Positions 51,402 to 62,660 of a stretch of DNA of 64,000 nucleotides are shown here, piece by piece (the first letter of the stretch is position 1; every line of letters begins with the position of its first letter). The notes beneath the pieces are model-generated. The model had not been told where the DNA came from. It saw only the letters and a list, made by a program, of their open reading frames with translations, and did no database searches. Source of the DNA: Dyella_A ginsengisoli (lineage in GTDB: Bacteria > Pseudomonadota > Gammaproteobacteria > Xanthomonadales > Rhodanobacteraceae); contig NZ_JADIKM010000001.1 in NCBI RefSeq assembly GCF_044904665.1, positions 434,001-498,000 of the forward strand. The letters run 5' to 3'. A program made the translations under genes and the position numbers.

Positions 51402-53135
51402 ATGTCCGAAACCGTTCTCACCGATACCTTCTTTGCCAACTTCGATCTGCACCCGCTGCTCAAGCAGGGCCTGGACGACGCCGGCTTCACCCGCTGCACG
51501 CCGATCCAGGAGCTGACCCTGCCGGTCGCCCTGGCCGGGCGCGACGTGGCCGGCCAGGCCCAGACGGGCACCGGCAAGACCTGCGCCTTCCTGGTGGCGC
51601 TGATGAACCGCCTGCTGACCCAGCCGGCCGCCGCCGACCGCAAGGATTCCGACCCGCGTGCGCTGGTGATCGCGCCGACCCGCGAGCTGGCGATCCAGAT
51701 CGACAAGGATGCCCAGTCGATCGGCCGCCACACCGGCCTGCGCACGGCGCTGATCTACGGCGGCGTCGACTACGACAAACAGCGCCAGCAGCTCAAGGAC
51801 GGCTGCGACATCATCATCGCCACGCCCGGTCGCCTGCTCGACTACTACAAGCAGAACGTGTTCGGGCTCAACAGCGTCGAGGTGATGGTGATCGACGAGG
51901 CGGACCGCATGTTCGACCTCGGCTTCATCAAGGACGTGCGCTTCATCTTCCGCCGCCTGCCGGCGCGCGAGCAGCGCCAGGTGCTGCTGTTCTCGGCCAC
52001 GCTGAGCCACCGCGTGCTGGAGCTGGCCTATGAGCACATGCACGAAGCCGAGAAGCTGGTGGTGGAGACCGACAACGTCACCGCCGACCGCGTGCGCCAG
52101 GTCGTCTACTTCCCCGCCAAGGAAGAGAAGATGCCGCTGCTGCTCAACCTCCTTGAGCGTACCCAGGCCGAGCGCAGCATCATCTTCGTCAACACCAAGG
52201 CCGCCGCCGAGCGCATCACCGAGCGCGTGAAGCGCCAGGGTTACCGCGTGGGCGCGCTGTCCGGCGACGTGCCGCAGCTCAAGCGTCAGAAGCTGCTGCA
52301 GCGTTTCCAGGAAGGCCAGCTCGACATGCTGGTGTGCACCGACGTGGCCGCCCGCGGCCTGCACATTCCCGCGGTCAGCCACGTCTTCAACTACGACCTG
52401 CCGCAGGACGCCGAGGACTACGTCCACCGCATCGGCCGCACCGCGCGACTGGGTGCCGAGGGCGATGCGATCAGCTTCGCCTGCGACCTGTACGCGATGA
52501 GCCTGCCGGACATCGAGACCTACATCGGACAGAAGATTCCGGTCGCCTCGGTCGATCCGGAGTTGCTGGTGATGCCCAAGCCGAAGGCGATCGACGCGCA
52601 ATTCGTCGCGGATGCCGCGGCCGACAGCGCCGCGTTCGGCGACCGCGTCGAGCCGCGCGAGGGCGACAAGGGCGCGCGCGGCAGCCGCAGCGGCAGCCGC
52701 GACGGCAAGCGTGAAGGGCGCGGTCCGCGTCCGCCGCGTTCTGCCGAGGCGCGCCCGCCGCGGGCCGCGGTCGCCGAGGCGACAGTGGCCGAGGTCGCCG
52801 TGCCGAATCCGGCCACCGCGCCGGACGACGCTCCCGCCGACGCCAGTGGTGCGCCGCGCAAGCGTCGCCGCCGCGGCGGTCGCGGCCGCAATCGCCGCGA
52901 TGGCGAGGCGGCTCCGGCCGAAGCGGGTGCAGCGGGCACCAGCCGGCCGGCGGCGGAGAACAATGCTCCGCGCGGCGAGCGTCGTCCGCCGCGCGAGCGC
53001 CGTCCGTCCAGCGATGCTGCCGGCACGCGGCCGTCGCGTCAGGTGGCGGTGCAGTCCGGCATGCCGGCCGAGGCGGCCGCGCCGAAGAAGCCCGGCTTCT
53101 TCCGTCGCCTCACGCGTCTTTTCACCGGCCGCTGA
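51402..53135 (+). CDS. rhlB: ATP-dependent RNA helicase RhlB with long basic tail
   Basis: 577-residue DEAD-box helicase. Motifs: Q-motif (FTRCTPIQELTLP), I AQTGTGKT (about 52), PTREL, DEAD in VIDEADRMFD (about 164), SAT, and VI HRIGRTAR (about 342). After about residue 395 comes a 180-residue low-complexity Arg/Gly/Ala/Pro tail including PRKRRRRGGRGRNRRDG, longer than the E. coli tail. RhlB unwinds RNA for the degradosome; the basic tail probably binds RNA or RNase E. ATG 51402 is the conserved start (MSETVLTDTFF). Confidence 0.93.
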   Translation: MSETVLTDTFFANFDLHPLLKQGLDDAGFTRCTPIQELTLPVALAGRDVAGQAQTGTGKTCAFLVALMNRLLTQPAAADRKDSDPRALVIAPTRELAIQIDKDAQSIGRHTGLRTALIYGGVDYDKQRQQLKDGCDIIIATPGRLLDYYKQNVFGLNSVEVMVIDEADRMFDLGFIKDVRFIFRRLPAREQRQVLLFSATLSHRVLELAYEHMHEAEKLVVETDNVTADRVRQVVYFPAKEEKMPLLLNLLERTQAERSIIFVNTKAAAERITERVKRQGYRVGALSGDVPQLKRQKLLQRFQEGQLDMLVCTDVAARGLHIPAVSHVFNYDLPQDAEDYVHRIGRTARLGAEGDAISFACDLYAMSLPDIETYIGQKIPVASVDPELLVMPKPKAIDAQFVADAAADSAAFGDRVEPREGDKGARGSRSGSRDGKREGRGPRPPRSAEARPPRAAVAEATVAEVAVPNPATAPDDAPADASGAPRKRRRRGGRGRNRRDGEAAPAEAGAAGTSRPAAENNAPRGERRPPRERRPSSDAAGTRPSRQVAVQSGMPAEAAAPKKPGFFRRLTRLFTGR

Positions 53136-53237
53136 GCGTTTGTCGAGGGTGGACCCCGCGCGCGGCGCGGGGGCTCACCTTGCTGCGCGCATCCCGTATC
53201 CTTGCCGCTGGATGGGACGGCAACGTCGGGGAACGCG

Positions 53238-53915
53238 GTGATCCGCTTTGATCAGGTAAGCAAGCGCTATGACGGTGGCCACGAGGCGATCTCGCAGCTG
53301 TCGTTCGAAGTGGGCGACGGCGAGATGGCCTTCGTCACCGGCCACTCCGGTGCCGGCAAGAGCACATTGCTCAAGCTGCTGGCGCTGATCGAGCGGCCGT
53401 CGCACGGCCAGATCCATCTCAACGAGCTCAATCTGTCGAAGGTCGGCCGGCGCGGTATTCCCGGCTTGCGTCGGCGCATCGGCATGGTCTTCCAGGATCA
53501 TCGGCTGCTGATGGATCGCAGCGTGTTCGCCAATGTCGAGCTGCCGCTGGTGATCGGCGCGCTGGCCCCGGCCGAACGCGCCAAGCGCGTGCGCGCGGCG
53601 CTGGAGAAAGTCGGCCTGCTGGCCTACGAGCGGCAGCTGCCCGATACCTTGTCCACCGGCGAGCAGCAGCGCGTGGGCATTGCCCGCGCCATCGTGGCGC
53701 GACCGAGCCTGCTGATCGCCGACGAACCGACCGGCAACCTCGATCCGCAGCTGGCGGTGGAAATCATGGGCCTGTTCGCCGAGTTCCAGCAGGTTGGCAC
53801 CACCGTGCTGGTGGCCAGCCACGACCTGCCGCTGATCAAGCGCATGCGCAAGCGCGTAATCGTGCTCGATCACGGCCGCCTGGTGGCGGACGTCGCCGCG
53901 CAGGAGGTGCTGTGA
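53238..53915 (+). CDS. ftsE: Cell-division ABC ATPase FtsE
   Basis: 225-residue ATP-binding component of FtsEX, which activates peptidoglycan hydrolysis at the septum. Walker A GHSGAGKST, signature LSTGEQQRVGIARA, Walker B LLIADEPTGNLD and the switch His (VASHDLPLIK) are intact. GTG 53238 with GGGGAA is the proposed start. Its stop overlaps the ftsX GTG start (GTGA). Confidence 0.95.
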   Translation: MIRFDQVSKRYDGGHEAISQLSFEVGDGEMAFVTGHSGAGKSTLLKLLALIERPSHGQIHLNELNLSKVGRRGIPGLRRRIGMVFQDHRLLMDRSVFANVELPLVIGALAPAERAKRVRAALEKVGLLAYERQLPDTLSTGEQQRVGIARAIVARPSLLIADEPTGNLDPQLAVEIMGLFAEFQQVGTTVLVASHDLPLIKRMRKRVIVLDHGRLVADVAAQEVL

Positions 53916-54901
53916 GCAAGCGCCCCGAACAGTCCGCCGCGGACGATGCCGCGACAGCCCAGCGCGGCAGCCGTCGCAGCGAATCGCGCCGGGTCGCCAG
54001 CTGGAGCGAACACCATCGCTGGAGCGCGGCGGCCAGCCTGCGCCGCCTGCTGGCGCGACCGTTCGGCACCTTGATGACGGTGGCCGTGATCGGCTTGGCG
54101 CTGGCGCTGCCGCTGGCGTTCTACCTGCTGCTCGGCAACGTGCAGCGCATGGGCGATGCGCTCGGCCAGCGGCAGGCGATCAGCGTGTTCCTGCAGCCGG
54201 GGCAAAGTGGGTCCGCGGCCCAGCTGATGGCGAGCAGCGTGCGCGAGCGCGCCGATGTGGCCGCGGTGACGGTGAAGACGCCGCAGCAGGGCATGGACGA
54301 GCTGGCCGCGATGCAGGGTTTCAGCGGCGCGGTGCACGCGCTGGACGACAACCCGCTGCCCTACGTGCTCGACGTGCAGCCGAAGGACGCGCTCGATGCC
54401 GGCGCGGTGCAGGATCTGGTGACCCAGCTGCGCGACCTGCACGGCGTGGACATGGTGCAGGACAGCGGCAGCTGGCGGCAGCGACTGGACGCGCTGCTCG
54501 GGCTGGGCAACCGCATCGTCGCGGTGCTGGCGCTGCTGCTTTCGCTGGCCGCCCTGCTGGTGGTCGGCAACACGGTGCGGGTAGACATCGCCAGCCGGGT
54601 GGAGGAGATCGGCGTGCTGATGCTGATCGGAGCGAGTCGTCCGTTCGTGCGTCGGCCCTATCTCTACGCGGGCATCTGGTACGGGCTGTTCGGCGGCGTG
54701 CTTGCGTCGCTGCTGGCAGTGGCGATCGAGCTGTCGCTGGTAGCGCCGGTAGAGCAGCTCAACGCGGCCTATGCCGGCCAGCTCGAACTCGGCGCGCTGC
54801 CGCTGTGGCTGCTGCTGTCCACGCCGCTCGCCGCGGCGGTGCTCGGCTGGCTGGGCGCGCGGCTGGTCAGCGCGTGGCAGCTGCGGCGGACGACGGTCTG
54901 A
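53912..54901 (+). CDS. ftsX: Cell-division membrane protein FtsX
   Basis: 329-residue integral membrane partner of FtsE. It has a charged cytoplasmic N-terminus, TM1 (GTLMTVAVIGLALALPLAFYLL), a periplasmic domain of about 120 residues, then three further helices, the FtsX layout. It transmits ATP hydrolysis by FtsE to periplasmic amidase activators. Translationally coupled to ftsE by overlap. Confidence 0.95.
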   Translation: MSKRPEQSAADDAATAQRGSRRSESRRVASWSEHHRWSAAASLRRLLARPFGTLMTVAVIGLALALPLAFYLLLGNVQRMGDALGQRQAISVFLQPGQSGSAAQLMASSVRERADVAAVTVKTPQQGMDELAAMQGFSGAVHALDDNPLPYVLDVQPKDALDAGAVQDLVTQLRDLHGVDMVQDSGSWRQRLDALLGLGNRIVAVLALLLSLAALLVVGNTVRVDIASRVEEIGVLMLIGASRPFVRRPYLYAGIWYGLFGGVLASLLAVAIELSLVAPVEQLNAAYAGQLELGALPLWLLLSTPLAAAVLGWLGARLVSAWQLRRTTV

Positions 54902-55011
54902 TGCACTGCATCCGCGCATTGGTGATGGTGATCGCAGGCACGGTGGCGTGCGACGTAGCAAGATCGACGGCTCCGGCAAAGCGCCGGGGACCGGGGCGGG
55001 AGAGGCAGTGA
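54901..55011 (+). CDS. Candidate 36-aa lipoprotein-like small ORF
   Basis: An ATG overlapping the ftsX stop (TGATG) opens a 36-residue ORF, MHCIRALVMVIAGTVACDVA... The hydrophobic stretch ends in AGTVAC, which looks like a lipobox, followed by a basic Arg/Lys-rich tail. It could be a coupled small lipoprotein, or chance coding in the ftsX-receiver spacer. No homology is recognised. Confidence 0.25.
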   Translation: MHCIRALVMVIAGTVACDVARSTAPAKRRGPGRERQ

Positions 55012-55057
55012 TCGACGTGCGGACCTTGGCGGCAGGCGCCATGCGGAAATTGAAGCC

Positions 55058-55906
55058 ATGAGCGGCAGCATCAGCGGCCGCAGCGTGGGCGAGGCGCCGC
55101 GCGTGCTGGTGGTTGATGGCTCGAAGGTGGTGCGCCAGCTGATCACGCGCGTGCTGGCCAGCGAGCTGCCGGCGGCCCAGGTGGTCGGTTGCGCCACCGG
55201 CGAGGAGGCGCAGCGCGAGCTGCAGTCCGGCGCGTTCGATTTCATCACTGTGGCGCTGCGCCTGCCGGACATGGACGGACTGGAGCTGGCGCGTTACGTG
55301 CGCGAATCGGCACCGCAGGCCTACGTGCCCATCGTGGTGGTCTCCGGCGACGTGGACGACCGCCTGCACCGGCGCGCGCTGGGCGAGCACGTCACCGACT
55401 ACTTCGACAAGTCGCTGGGCTTCCCCGCGCTGGGTGCCTTCATCCGCGGCTACGTGAGCCCGCAGGAAACCGCCTCCGGCACCGTGCTCTACGTCGAGGA
55501 CAGCCGCGTGGTGGCGCTGGCGACCCGACGCATGATGGAGAAGATCGGCCTCACCGTGCGCCACGTGGTCAGCGTGGAAGACGCGCTGGCACTGCTGGAG
55601 GCCGATCGCGAGCTCGGCTGGGTGGGGGCGGACGTGGTGCTGACCGACGTCAGCCTGAAGGGCGAGCTGACCGGCGGCGATCTGCTCGAACGCATCCGCA
55701 CCGACTTCGGCTACGGCAAGGGGCGGCTGCCGGTGCTGGTGATGACCGGCGACGAGAACCCGGCCAACCAGGCGGCCCTGCTCAGGGCCGGCGCCAACGA
55801 CCTGGTCGAGAAGCCGGTGGAGGAGCATCTGCTGATCACCAAGCTGCTGTTCCAGCTGCGCGTGTCGCAGCACCTGCGCTCGCTCAACCAGCCGCCGCCG
55901 GCATGA
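55058..55906 (+). CDS. Double-receiver (REC-REC) response regulator without output domain
   Basis: 282 residues with two CheY-like domains. The first (about 12-130) reads VLVVDGSKVV with only one of the usual acidic pair, and ITVALRLPDMDG where the phospho-acceptor Asp is replaced by Ala, but it keeps the Lys (YFDKSLGF). The second (about 145-275) is complete: YVEDSRVV, acceptor Asp in VLTDVSLKGE, and VEKPVEE. No DNA-binding or enzyme domain follows. It sits between ftsX and ung; the ung start overlaps its stop (ATGA). Confidence 0.85.
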   Translation: MSGSISGRSVGEAPRVLVVDGSKVVRQLITRVLASELPAAQVVGCATGEEAQRELQSGAFDFITVALRLPDMDGLELARYVRESAPQAYVPIVVVSGDVDDRLHRRALGEHVTDYFDKSLGFPALGAFIRGYVSPQETASGTVLYVEDSRVVALATRRMMEKIGLTVRHVVSVEDALALLEADRELGWVGADVVLTDVSLKGELTGGDLLERIRTDFGYGKGRLPVLVMTGDENPANQAALLRAGANDLVEKPVEEHLLITKLLFQLRVSQHLRSLNQPPPA

Positions 55907-56607
55907 GCGGCGAGCGCGTCCGGCTGGAACCGGGCTGGAAGGCCCGCATCGGCGACTATCTGGAGCGGCCTGAGATGCGCGCGCTGGCCGACTTCCTGCG
56001 CGCGGAAAAGCGGGCGGGCAAGGAGATCTATCCGCCGGGGCCGGAGATCTTCGCCGCGTTCGACCACACGCCGTTCGACGCGGTGCGGGTGGTGATCCTC
56101 GGCCAGGACCCGTACCACGGGCCGGGCCAGGCGCACGGCCTGTGCTTCTCGGTGCGCCCGGGGGTGCCGGTGCCGCCCTCGCTGGACAACATCTTCAAGG
56201 AAATCACCCGCGACTTGGGCATCCCCCGGCCCGACCACGGCTGCCTCACGCCTTGGGCCGACCGCGGCGTGCTGCTGCTCAACGCGGTGCTGACGGTGGA
56301 ACGCGGCCAGGCCGGCTCGCACCAGGGCAAGGGCTGGGAAGGCTTCACCGACGCGGCGATCGAGGCGCTCAACCGCGAGCGCGAGGGCATCGTGTTCCTG
56401 CTCTGGGGCAGCTACGCCCAGCGCAAGGGGCGGCTGATCGACACGCAGCGCCATCACGTGCTCACTGCCGTGCATCCCTCGCCGCTCTCGGCCCATCGCG
56501 GCTTCATTGGCTGCGGGCACTTTTCGGCCGCCAATGCCTGGCTGCAGCGGGCCGGAATGGCACCGATCGACTGGTCGCTGCCGCCGCGGGCGGCGCTGGC
56601 GGGGTGA
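55903..56607 (+). CDS. ung: Uracil-DNA glycosylase
   Basis: 234-residue family-1 UDG that removes uracil from DNA. The catalytic Asp lies in GQDPYHGPGQAHGLCFSV, the uracil pocket in LLLNAVLTV, and the catalytic His/minor-groove loop in HPSPLSAHRGFIGCGHFS. The ATG at 55903 overlaps the previous stop, indicating co-translation with the receiver protein. Confidence 0.96.
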   Translation: MSGERVRLEPGWKARIGDYLERPEMRALADFLRAEKRAGKEIYPPGPEIFAAFDHTPFDAVRVVILGQDPYHGPGQAHGLCFSVRPGVPVPPSLDNIFKEITRDLGIPRPDHGCLTPWADRGVLLLNAVLTVERGQAGSHQGKGWEGFTDAAIEALNREREGIVFLLWGSYAQRKGRLIDTQRHHVLTAVHPSPLSAHRGFIGCGHFSAANAWLQRAGMAPIDWSLPPRAALAG

Positions 56608-56733
56608 ACCGGCTTCACGGTGGGTGAATGTCCGCCGCGGAGAATGGTGAGTCCTCCCTGCCGACTGGACTTCCCGCCGGCTTTTCTGTACCATTTGGTT
56701 CAATAAGTCGACGCGGCGACCATCTGCCGCGCC

Positions 56734-56762
56734 GGAACTTTGTGTCGGCTTTAGCACTCCAA
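56734..56762 (+). promoter_or_regulatory. Candidate sigmaE-type promoter of rpoH
   Basis: GGAACTT (56734-56740) is an exact sigmaE-style -35 element; 17 bp later TCCAA (56758-56762) is a rough -10. E. coli rpoH has a sigmaE promoter, so this is plausible. The -10 overlaps the left arm of the CIRCE operator. The -10 match is weak. Confidence 0.4.
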
Positions 56763-56777
56763 GTACCCGAGTGCTAA
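56751..56777 (+). promoter_or_regulatory. CIRCE element (HrcA operator) upstream of rpoH
   Basis: TTAGCACTC (56751-56759), nine-base spacer, GAGTGCTAA (56769-56777): an exact match to the CIRCE consensus TTAGCACTC-N9-GAGTGCTAA. It lies 28 bp before the rpoH start codon, just ahead of the AGGAGG ribosome site, so HrcA binding would block transcription of rpoH. Confidence 0.92.
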
Positions 56778-56805
56778 GCTGCTCCCCATTCAGGAGGTTC
56801 CGCCC

Positions 56806-57669
<864 letters not shown>

Positions 57670-57692
57670 TCGTCTCGTCATCAGCAGCAAGC

Positions 57693-57720
57693 AAAAACGG
57701 CCCCGCGAGGGGCCGTTTTT
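57693..57720. terminator. Bidirectional terminator between rpoH and transaldolase
   Basis: AAAAACGGCCCC (57693-57704) and GGGGCCGTTTTT (57709-57720) form a 12-bp stem with loop GCGA and U-tracts in both directions, serving both convergent genes. Confidence 0.92.
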
Positions 57721-57741
57721 ATTGGCGCCTGGCGTTTCTCG

Positions 57742-58695
57742 CTAGAGCTTCGCAGCCAGCAGCTTTTCCAGCTTCACCTGGTCGGCGGCGAACTTGCGGA
57801 TGCCATCGGCCAGCTTGTCAGTCGCCATCGCGTCCTGGTTGTGGCCCCAGCGGAAGGCCGGCTCGCTGATCGGCTCCGGGCGCGGCGCGCGGGCGTCCGC
57901 ATTCTCCAGTGCACGCGGCAGCGGGTCGTGGCTGGCATCGAGCTTTTCCAGCAGGTCCGGGCTGATGGTGAGGCGGTCGCAGCCCGCCAGGGCGCGGATC
58001 TGGCCGGCGTTGCGGAAGCTCGCCCCCATCACCACCGTCTCGAAATCGTGGCGCTTGTACCAGTCGTAGATGCGGCGCACCGACTGCACGCCCGGATCCT
58101 CCTCAGGCTCGAACGATTTCGCGTCGGTGTTGGCCACGTACCAGTCCATGATGCGCCCCACGAACGGCGAGATCAGGTACACGCCCGCCTCGGCGCAGGC
58201 CACCGCCTGCTCGAACGAAAACAGCAACGTGAGGTTGCACTGGATGCCGCGGCGCTCCAGTTGCTCGGCGGCGCGGATGCCGGCCCAGGTGGAGGCGATC
58301 TTGATCAGGATGCGCTCGCGCGCCACGCCCGCGTCCTCGTACAGGCCGATCAGGCGTTCGGCCTTGGCGATGGTGGCGTCGGTGTCGAAGGACAGTCGCG
58401 CATCGACCTCGGTCGACACCCGGCCCGGCACCAGGTCGAGGATCTTGCGGCCTACCGCCACGGCGAGGTGGTCGCCGGCGTCGACGAGCTGCTGCACGCG
58501 GTCGTGACCGCGCGACTTCGCCCACGCCACCGCCTCGTCCAGCAGCGGCGCGTAGGCGGGAATGCCGGCGGCCTTGAGCAGGAGGGAGGGATTGGTGGTG
58601 GCGTCGACCGGCTTGTAGCGGGCGATCGCCTCGATGTCGCCGGTGTCGGCGACCACGGTGGTGTACTGGCGAAGTTGTTCGAGCTGCGATGCCAT
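57742..58695 (-). CDS. tal: Transaldolase
   Basis: 317 residues, the same length as E. coli TalB. It exchanges a dihydroxyacetone unit between sedoheptulose-7-P and glyceraldehyde-3-P in the pentose phosphate pathway. Seen: VDATTNPSLLLKA and the Schiff-base Lys in ILIKIASTWAGI, plus NLTLLFSFEQAVACAEAG. The ATG at 58695 matches the TalB N-terminus (MASQLEQLRQYT). Confidence 0.96.
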   Translation of the reverse strand: MASQLEQLRQYTTVVADTGDIEAIARYKPVDATTNPSLLLKAAGIPAYAPLLDEAVAWAKSRGHDRVQQLVDAGDHLAVAVGRKILDLVPGRVSTEVDARLSFDTDATIAKAERLIGLYEDAGVARERILIKIASTWAGIRAAEQLERRGIQCNLTLLFSFEQAVACAEAGVYLISPFVGRIMDWYVANTDAKSFEPEEDPGVQSVRRIYDWYKRHDFETVVMGASFRNAGQIRALAGCDRLTISPDLLEKLDASHDPLPRALENADARAPRPEPISEPAFRWGHNQDAMATDKLADGIRKFAADQVKLEKLLAAKL

Positions 58696-58764
58696 GGGGA
58701 ACTCCTGAATATCAGCCGCCAAGTATACGAGGAGGGGGTGGGGATCCCGTGAGCGCACCGCGGT

Positions 58765-60933
<2,169 letters not shown>

Positions 60934-61372
60934 GGCTACCTCATGGGGAGGCCAGTGTAACGGGGGGAGGCGCCATGCACGGGCGCGGCCCGCTCCGCCG
61001 CATCTTTCCGTCGGCCCTGCGGCGCTGCGAGCCTTTGGACTTTCTTGCTGTACCGGACTCTAGAAAAGGGGGGTAAGTGACGTCTCTCCGGCCCTTTTTG
61101 CCCTTATCCACAGCTGCTGTGGATAACTCTGTGGATGCGGCGGGGAAGGGGCCTCTCCAGGCCCGACGTGACGCCCTTCCCGACGGTATGGGCAAGTTTT
61201 AGCCATGATCAAATAACATTTTTAATCAACGACTTGCAAATTTTGGTCAGCTGGGCTTCACACGTCTGCAACAGGCCCGGTGACCCGGTTGACACTCCGG
61301 TGACGCTGTGCAAAACCCCTTCGCCGATCTGAGCGCCTAGCGTTTGGCCGGCCGAAAAGTGTGATGCACGTC
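60934..61372. other. Gene-free region upstream of priA with AT-rich patch
   Basis: The 439-bp stretch has no convincing gene. Besides the DnaA boxes it holds a conspicuously AT-rich patch at 61206-61246 (gatcaaataacatttttaat and following), unusual in this GC-rich window, and two copies of CCGGTGAC near 61278 and 61300. It lies between the end of the DUF3667 gene and the start of priA, both leftward, so it should contain the priA promoter. Confidence 0.6.
61104..61138 (+). promoter_or_regulatory. Cluster of DnaA boxes
   Basis: TTATCCACA (61104-61112) and TGTGGATAA (61118-61126) are two perfect DnaA boxes in inverted orientation, forming an 11-1-11 palindrome. TGTGGATGC (61130-61138) is a third box with two mismatches. 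An AT-rich patch follows about 70 bp downstream. The layout resembles part of a replication origin or a DnaA-controlled promoter. Confidence 0.75.
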
Positions 61373-62551
61373 TCAGTGTGAGAGGCTCAGCACGGCGCCG
61401 AACAGTAAGGCCGTGGAGAGCAGCCAGATGTAGCACCAGCCCACCGCAAGATATTTCACGATGGTCATCGTCCAGCCCTGGCGATAGATGCGCTTCTGCA
61501 TCAGCAGCAGGTAGGTGGGTGCCCAGATCACCAGCGCCCACTCCAGCAGCCGCACCGGACGTGCGGCCCAGCCGGCCAGCCCGGCCAGCCAACCCTCCAG
61601 CAGCAACAGGCCCACGCCCAGCAGCAGCGCCAGGAACAGGAAGGCGTGGCTGTGCAGGGCGACGATCATGTGCTCCACGTAGAGCCGCCGCTTGAACACG
61701 TAGAACAGCTTCAGCAGCAGGGCGAACAGCGGCAGCATCAGGAACAGCGCCTGCGGCAGCGAGGCGAACAGCTGCGCGGTGATGCGTTCCCTTGCCAGGG
61801 TGCCGGCTTCCCCGCCGGAGGCCAGCGCGTCGATGTTGGAATGCATGTGTTCCAGCGCCTGGGTAAGGCGGCGGTTGGCGAATGCCGGCAGCCAGCGCAA
61901 ATGGACCGGATAGGCCCTGGCATCCCAGGCGGAGTTGAGTGGATCGGTGGCATCGGCATCGGCGTCGTTGCCAGCGGTATCGGCACGGGAGGCCTTGCCG
62001 GTGTCCGCGGTGCTGTTCGCTTTCGCCAGTTCGGCGAGCCGGTTTGCCGCTTCGGTGCGCAGCCGTGCCTGGGCGGCTGCCGCAGCGGCAATGGCCACCG
62101 GGTTCGTGCCGGGGGCCGCGCGTGCCGAATCCACCTTGGCCAGCTCGGCGTCCAGCGCTCGCTGCACGGCCGCGGGAGTGTCGGCGTGGTCGAACGGTGT
62201 CGACAGCACCACGGCGTTGCGGGGCACGTCGTCTGCGTCGATCGCGAGATGGCACACCGCGAAGGCCAGCAGGCACAGCACGAACATCAGCCGGAACGGC
62301 GCGATGTAGCGCACCCGCCGACCGGAGAAGTATTCCAGCGTCAGGAAACCCGGCTTGAGCAGGAGCGGCGGCAGCGTGTGAAGGATGCGGCCGTCCACGT
62401 GCAGCACCATGTCCAGGGTGTCTTCCACCATGTGGTGCACGGGCTTGAGCACGCTGTGGATCGACTGCCCGCAGTGGTGACAGAACTCGCCCTGCATCGG
62501 CGTGCCGCAGTTGGCGCAGCGCACCGCGCCGACCTGGTCCAGCTCGTTCAT
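61373..62551 (-). CDS. DUF3667 zinc-ribbon membrane protein
   Basis: 392-residue protein. An N-terminal zinc ribbon (CANCGTPMQGEFCHHCG) is followed by the family segment HSVLKPVHHMVEDTLDMVLHVDG and LLLKPGFLTLEYFSGRRVRYI, then about five membrane helices with a central Ala-rich low-complexity cytoplasmic or periplasmic insert (about 115-225). The function is unknown. The ATG at 62551 starts directly before the zinc ribbon. Divergent from the MATE gene. Confidence 0.85.
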   Translation of the reverse strand: MNELDQVGAVRCANCGTPMQGEFCHHCGQSIHSVLKPVHHMVEDTLDMVLHVDGRILHTLPPLLLKPGFLTLEYFSGRRVRYIAPFRLMFVLCLLAFAVCHLAIDADDVPRNAVVLSTPFDHADTPAAVQRALDAELAKVDSARAAPGTNPVAIAAAAAAQARLRTEAANRLAELAKANSTADTGKASRADTAGNDADADATDPLNSAWDARAYPVHLRWLPAFANRRLTQALEHMHSNIDALASGGEAGTLARERITAQLFASLPQALFLMLPLFALLLKLFYVFKRRLYVEHMIVALHSHAFLFLALLLGVGLLLLEGWLAGLAGWAARPVRLLEWALVIWAPTYLLLMQKRIYRQGWTMTIVKYLAVGWCYIWLLSTALLFGAVLSLSH

Positions 62552-62660
62552 CGATCGATCCCTTCCCCTGGAAGCGGCAGATGGTGTCACAAGCGTGCGT
62601 CGCGATCAGCCGTGCCGAACGGCTCGGCTAGAATGCCCGGCCCTGTCGACCGTTTCTGCC

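Noticed and set aside
55189..55902. N-terminal extension of the ung frame
   Set aside because: It overlaps the receiver gene in another frame with random composition; UDG homology begins at 55903.
61135..61332. 65-codon plus-strand frame in the priA upstream region
   Set aside because: There is no ribosome site and no recognisable domain, and it runs through the AT-rich patch; it is likely chance.
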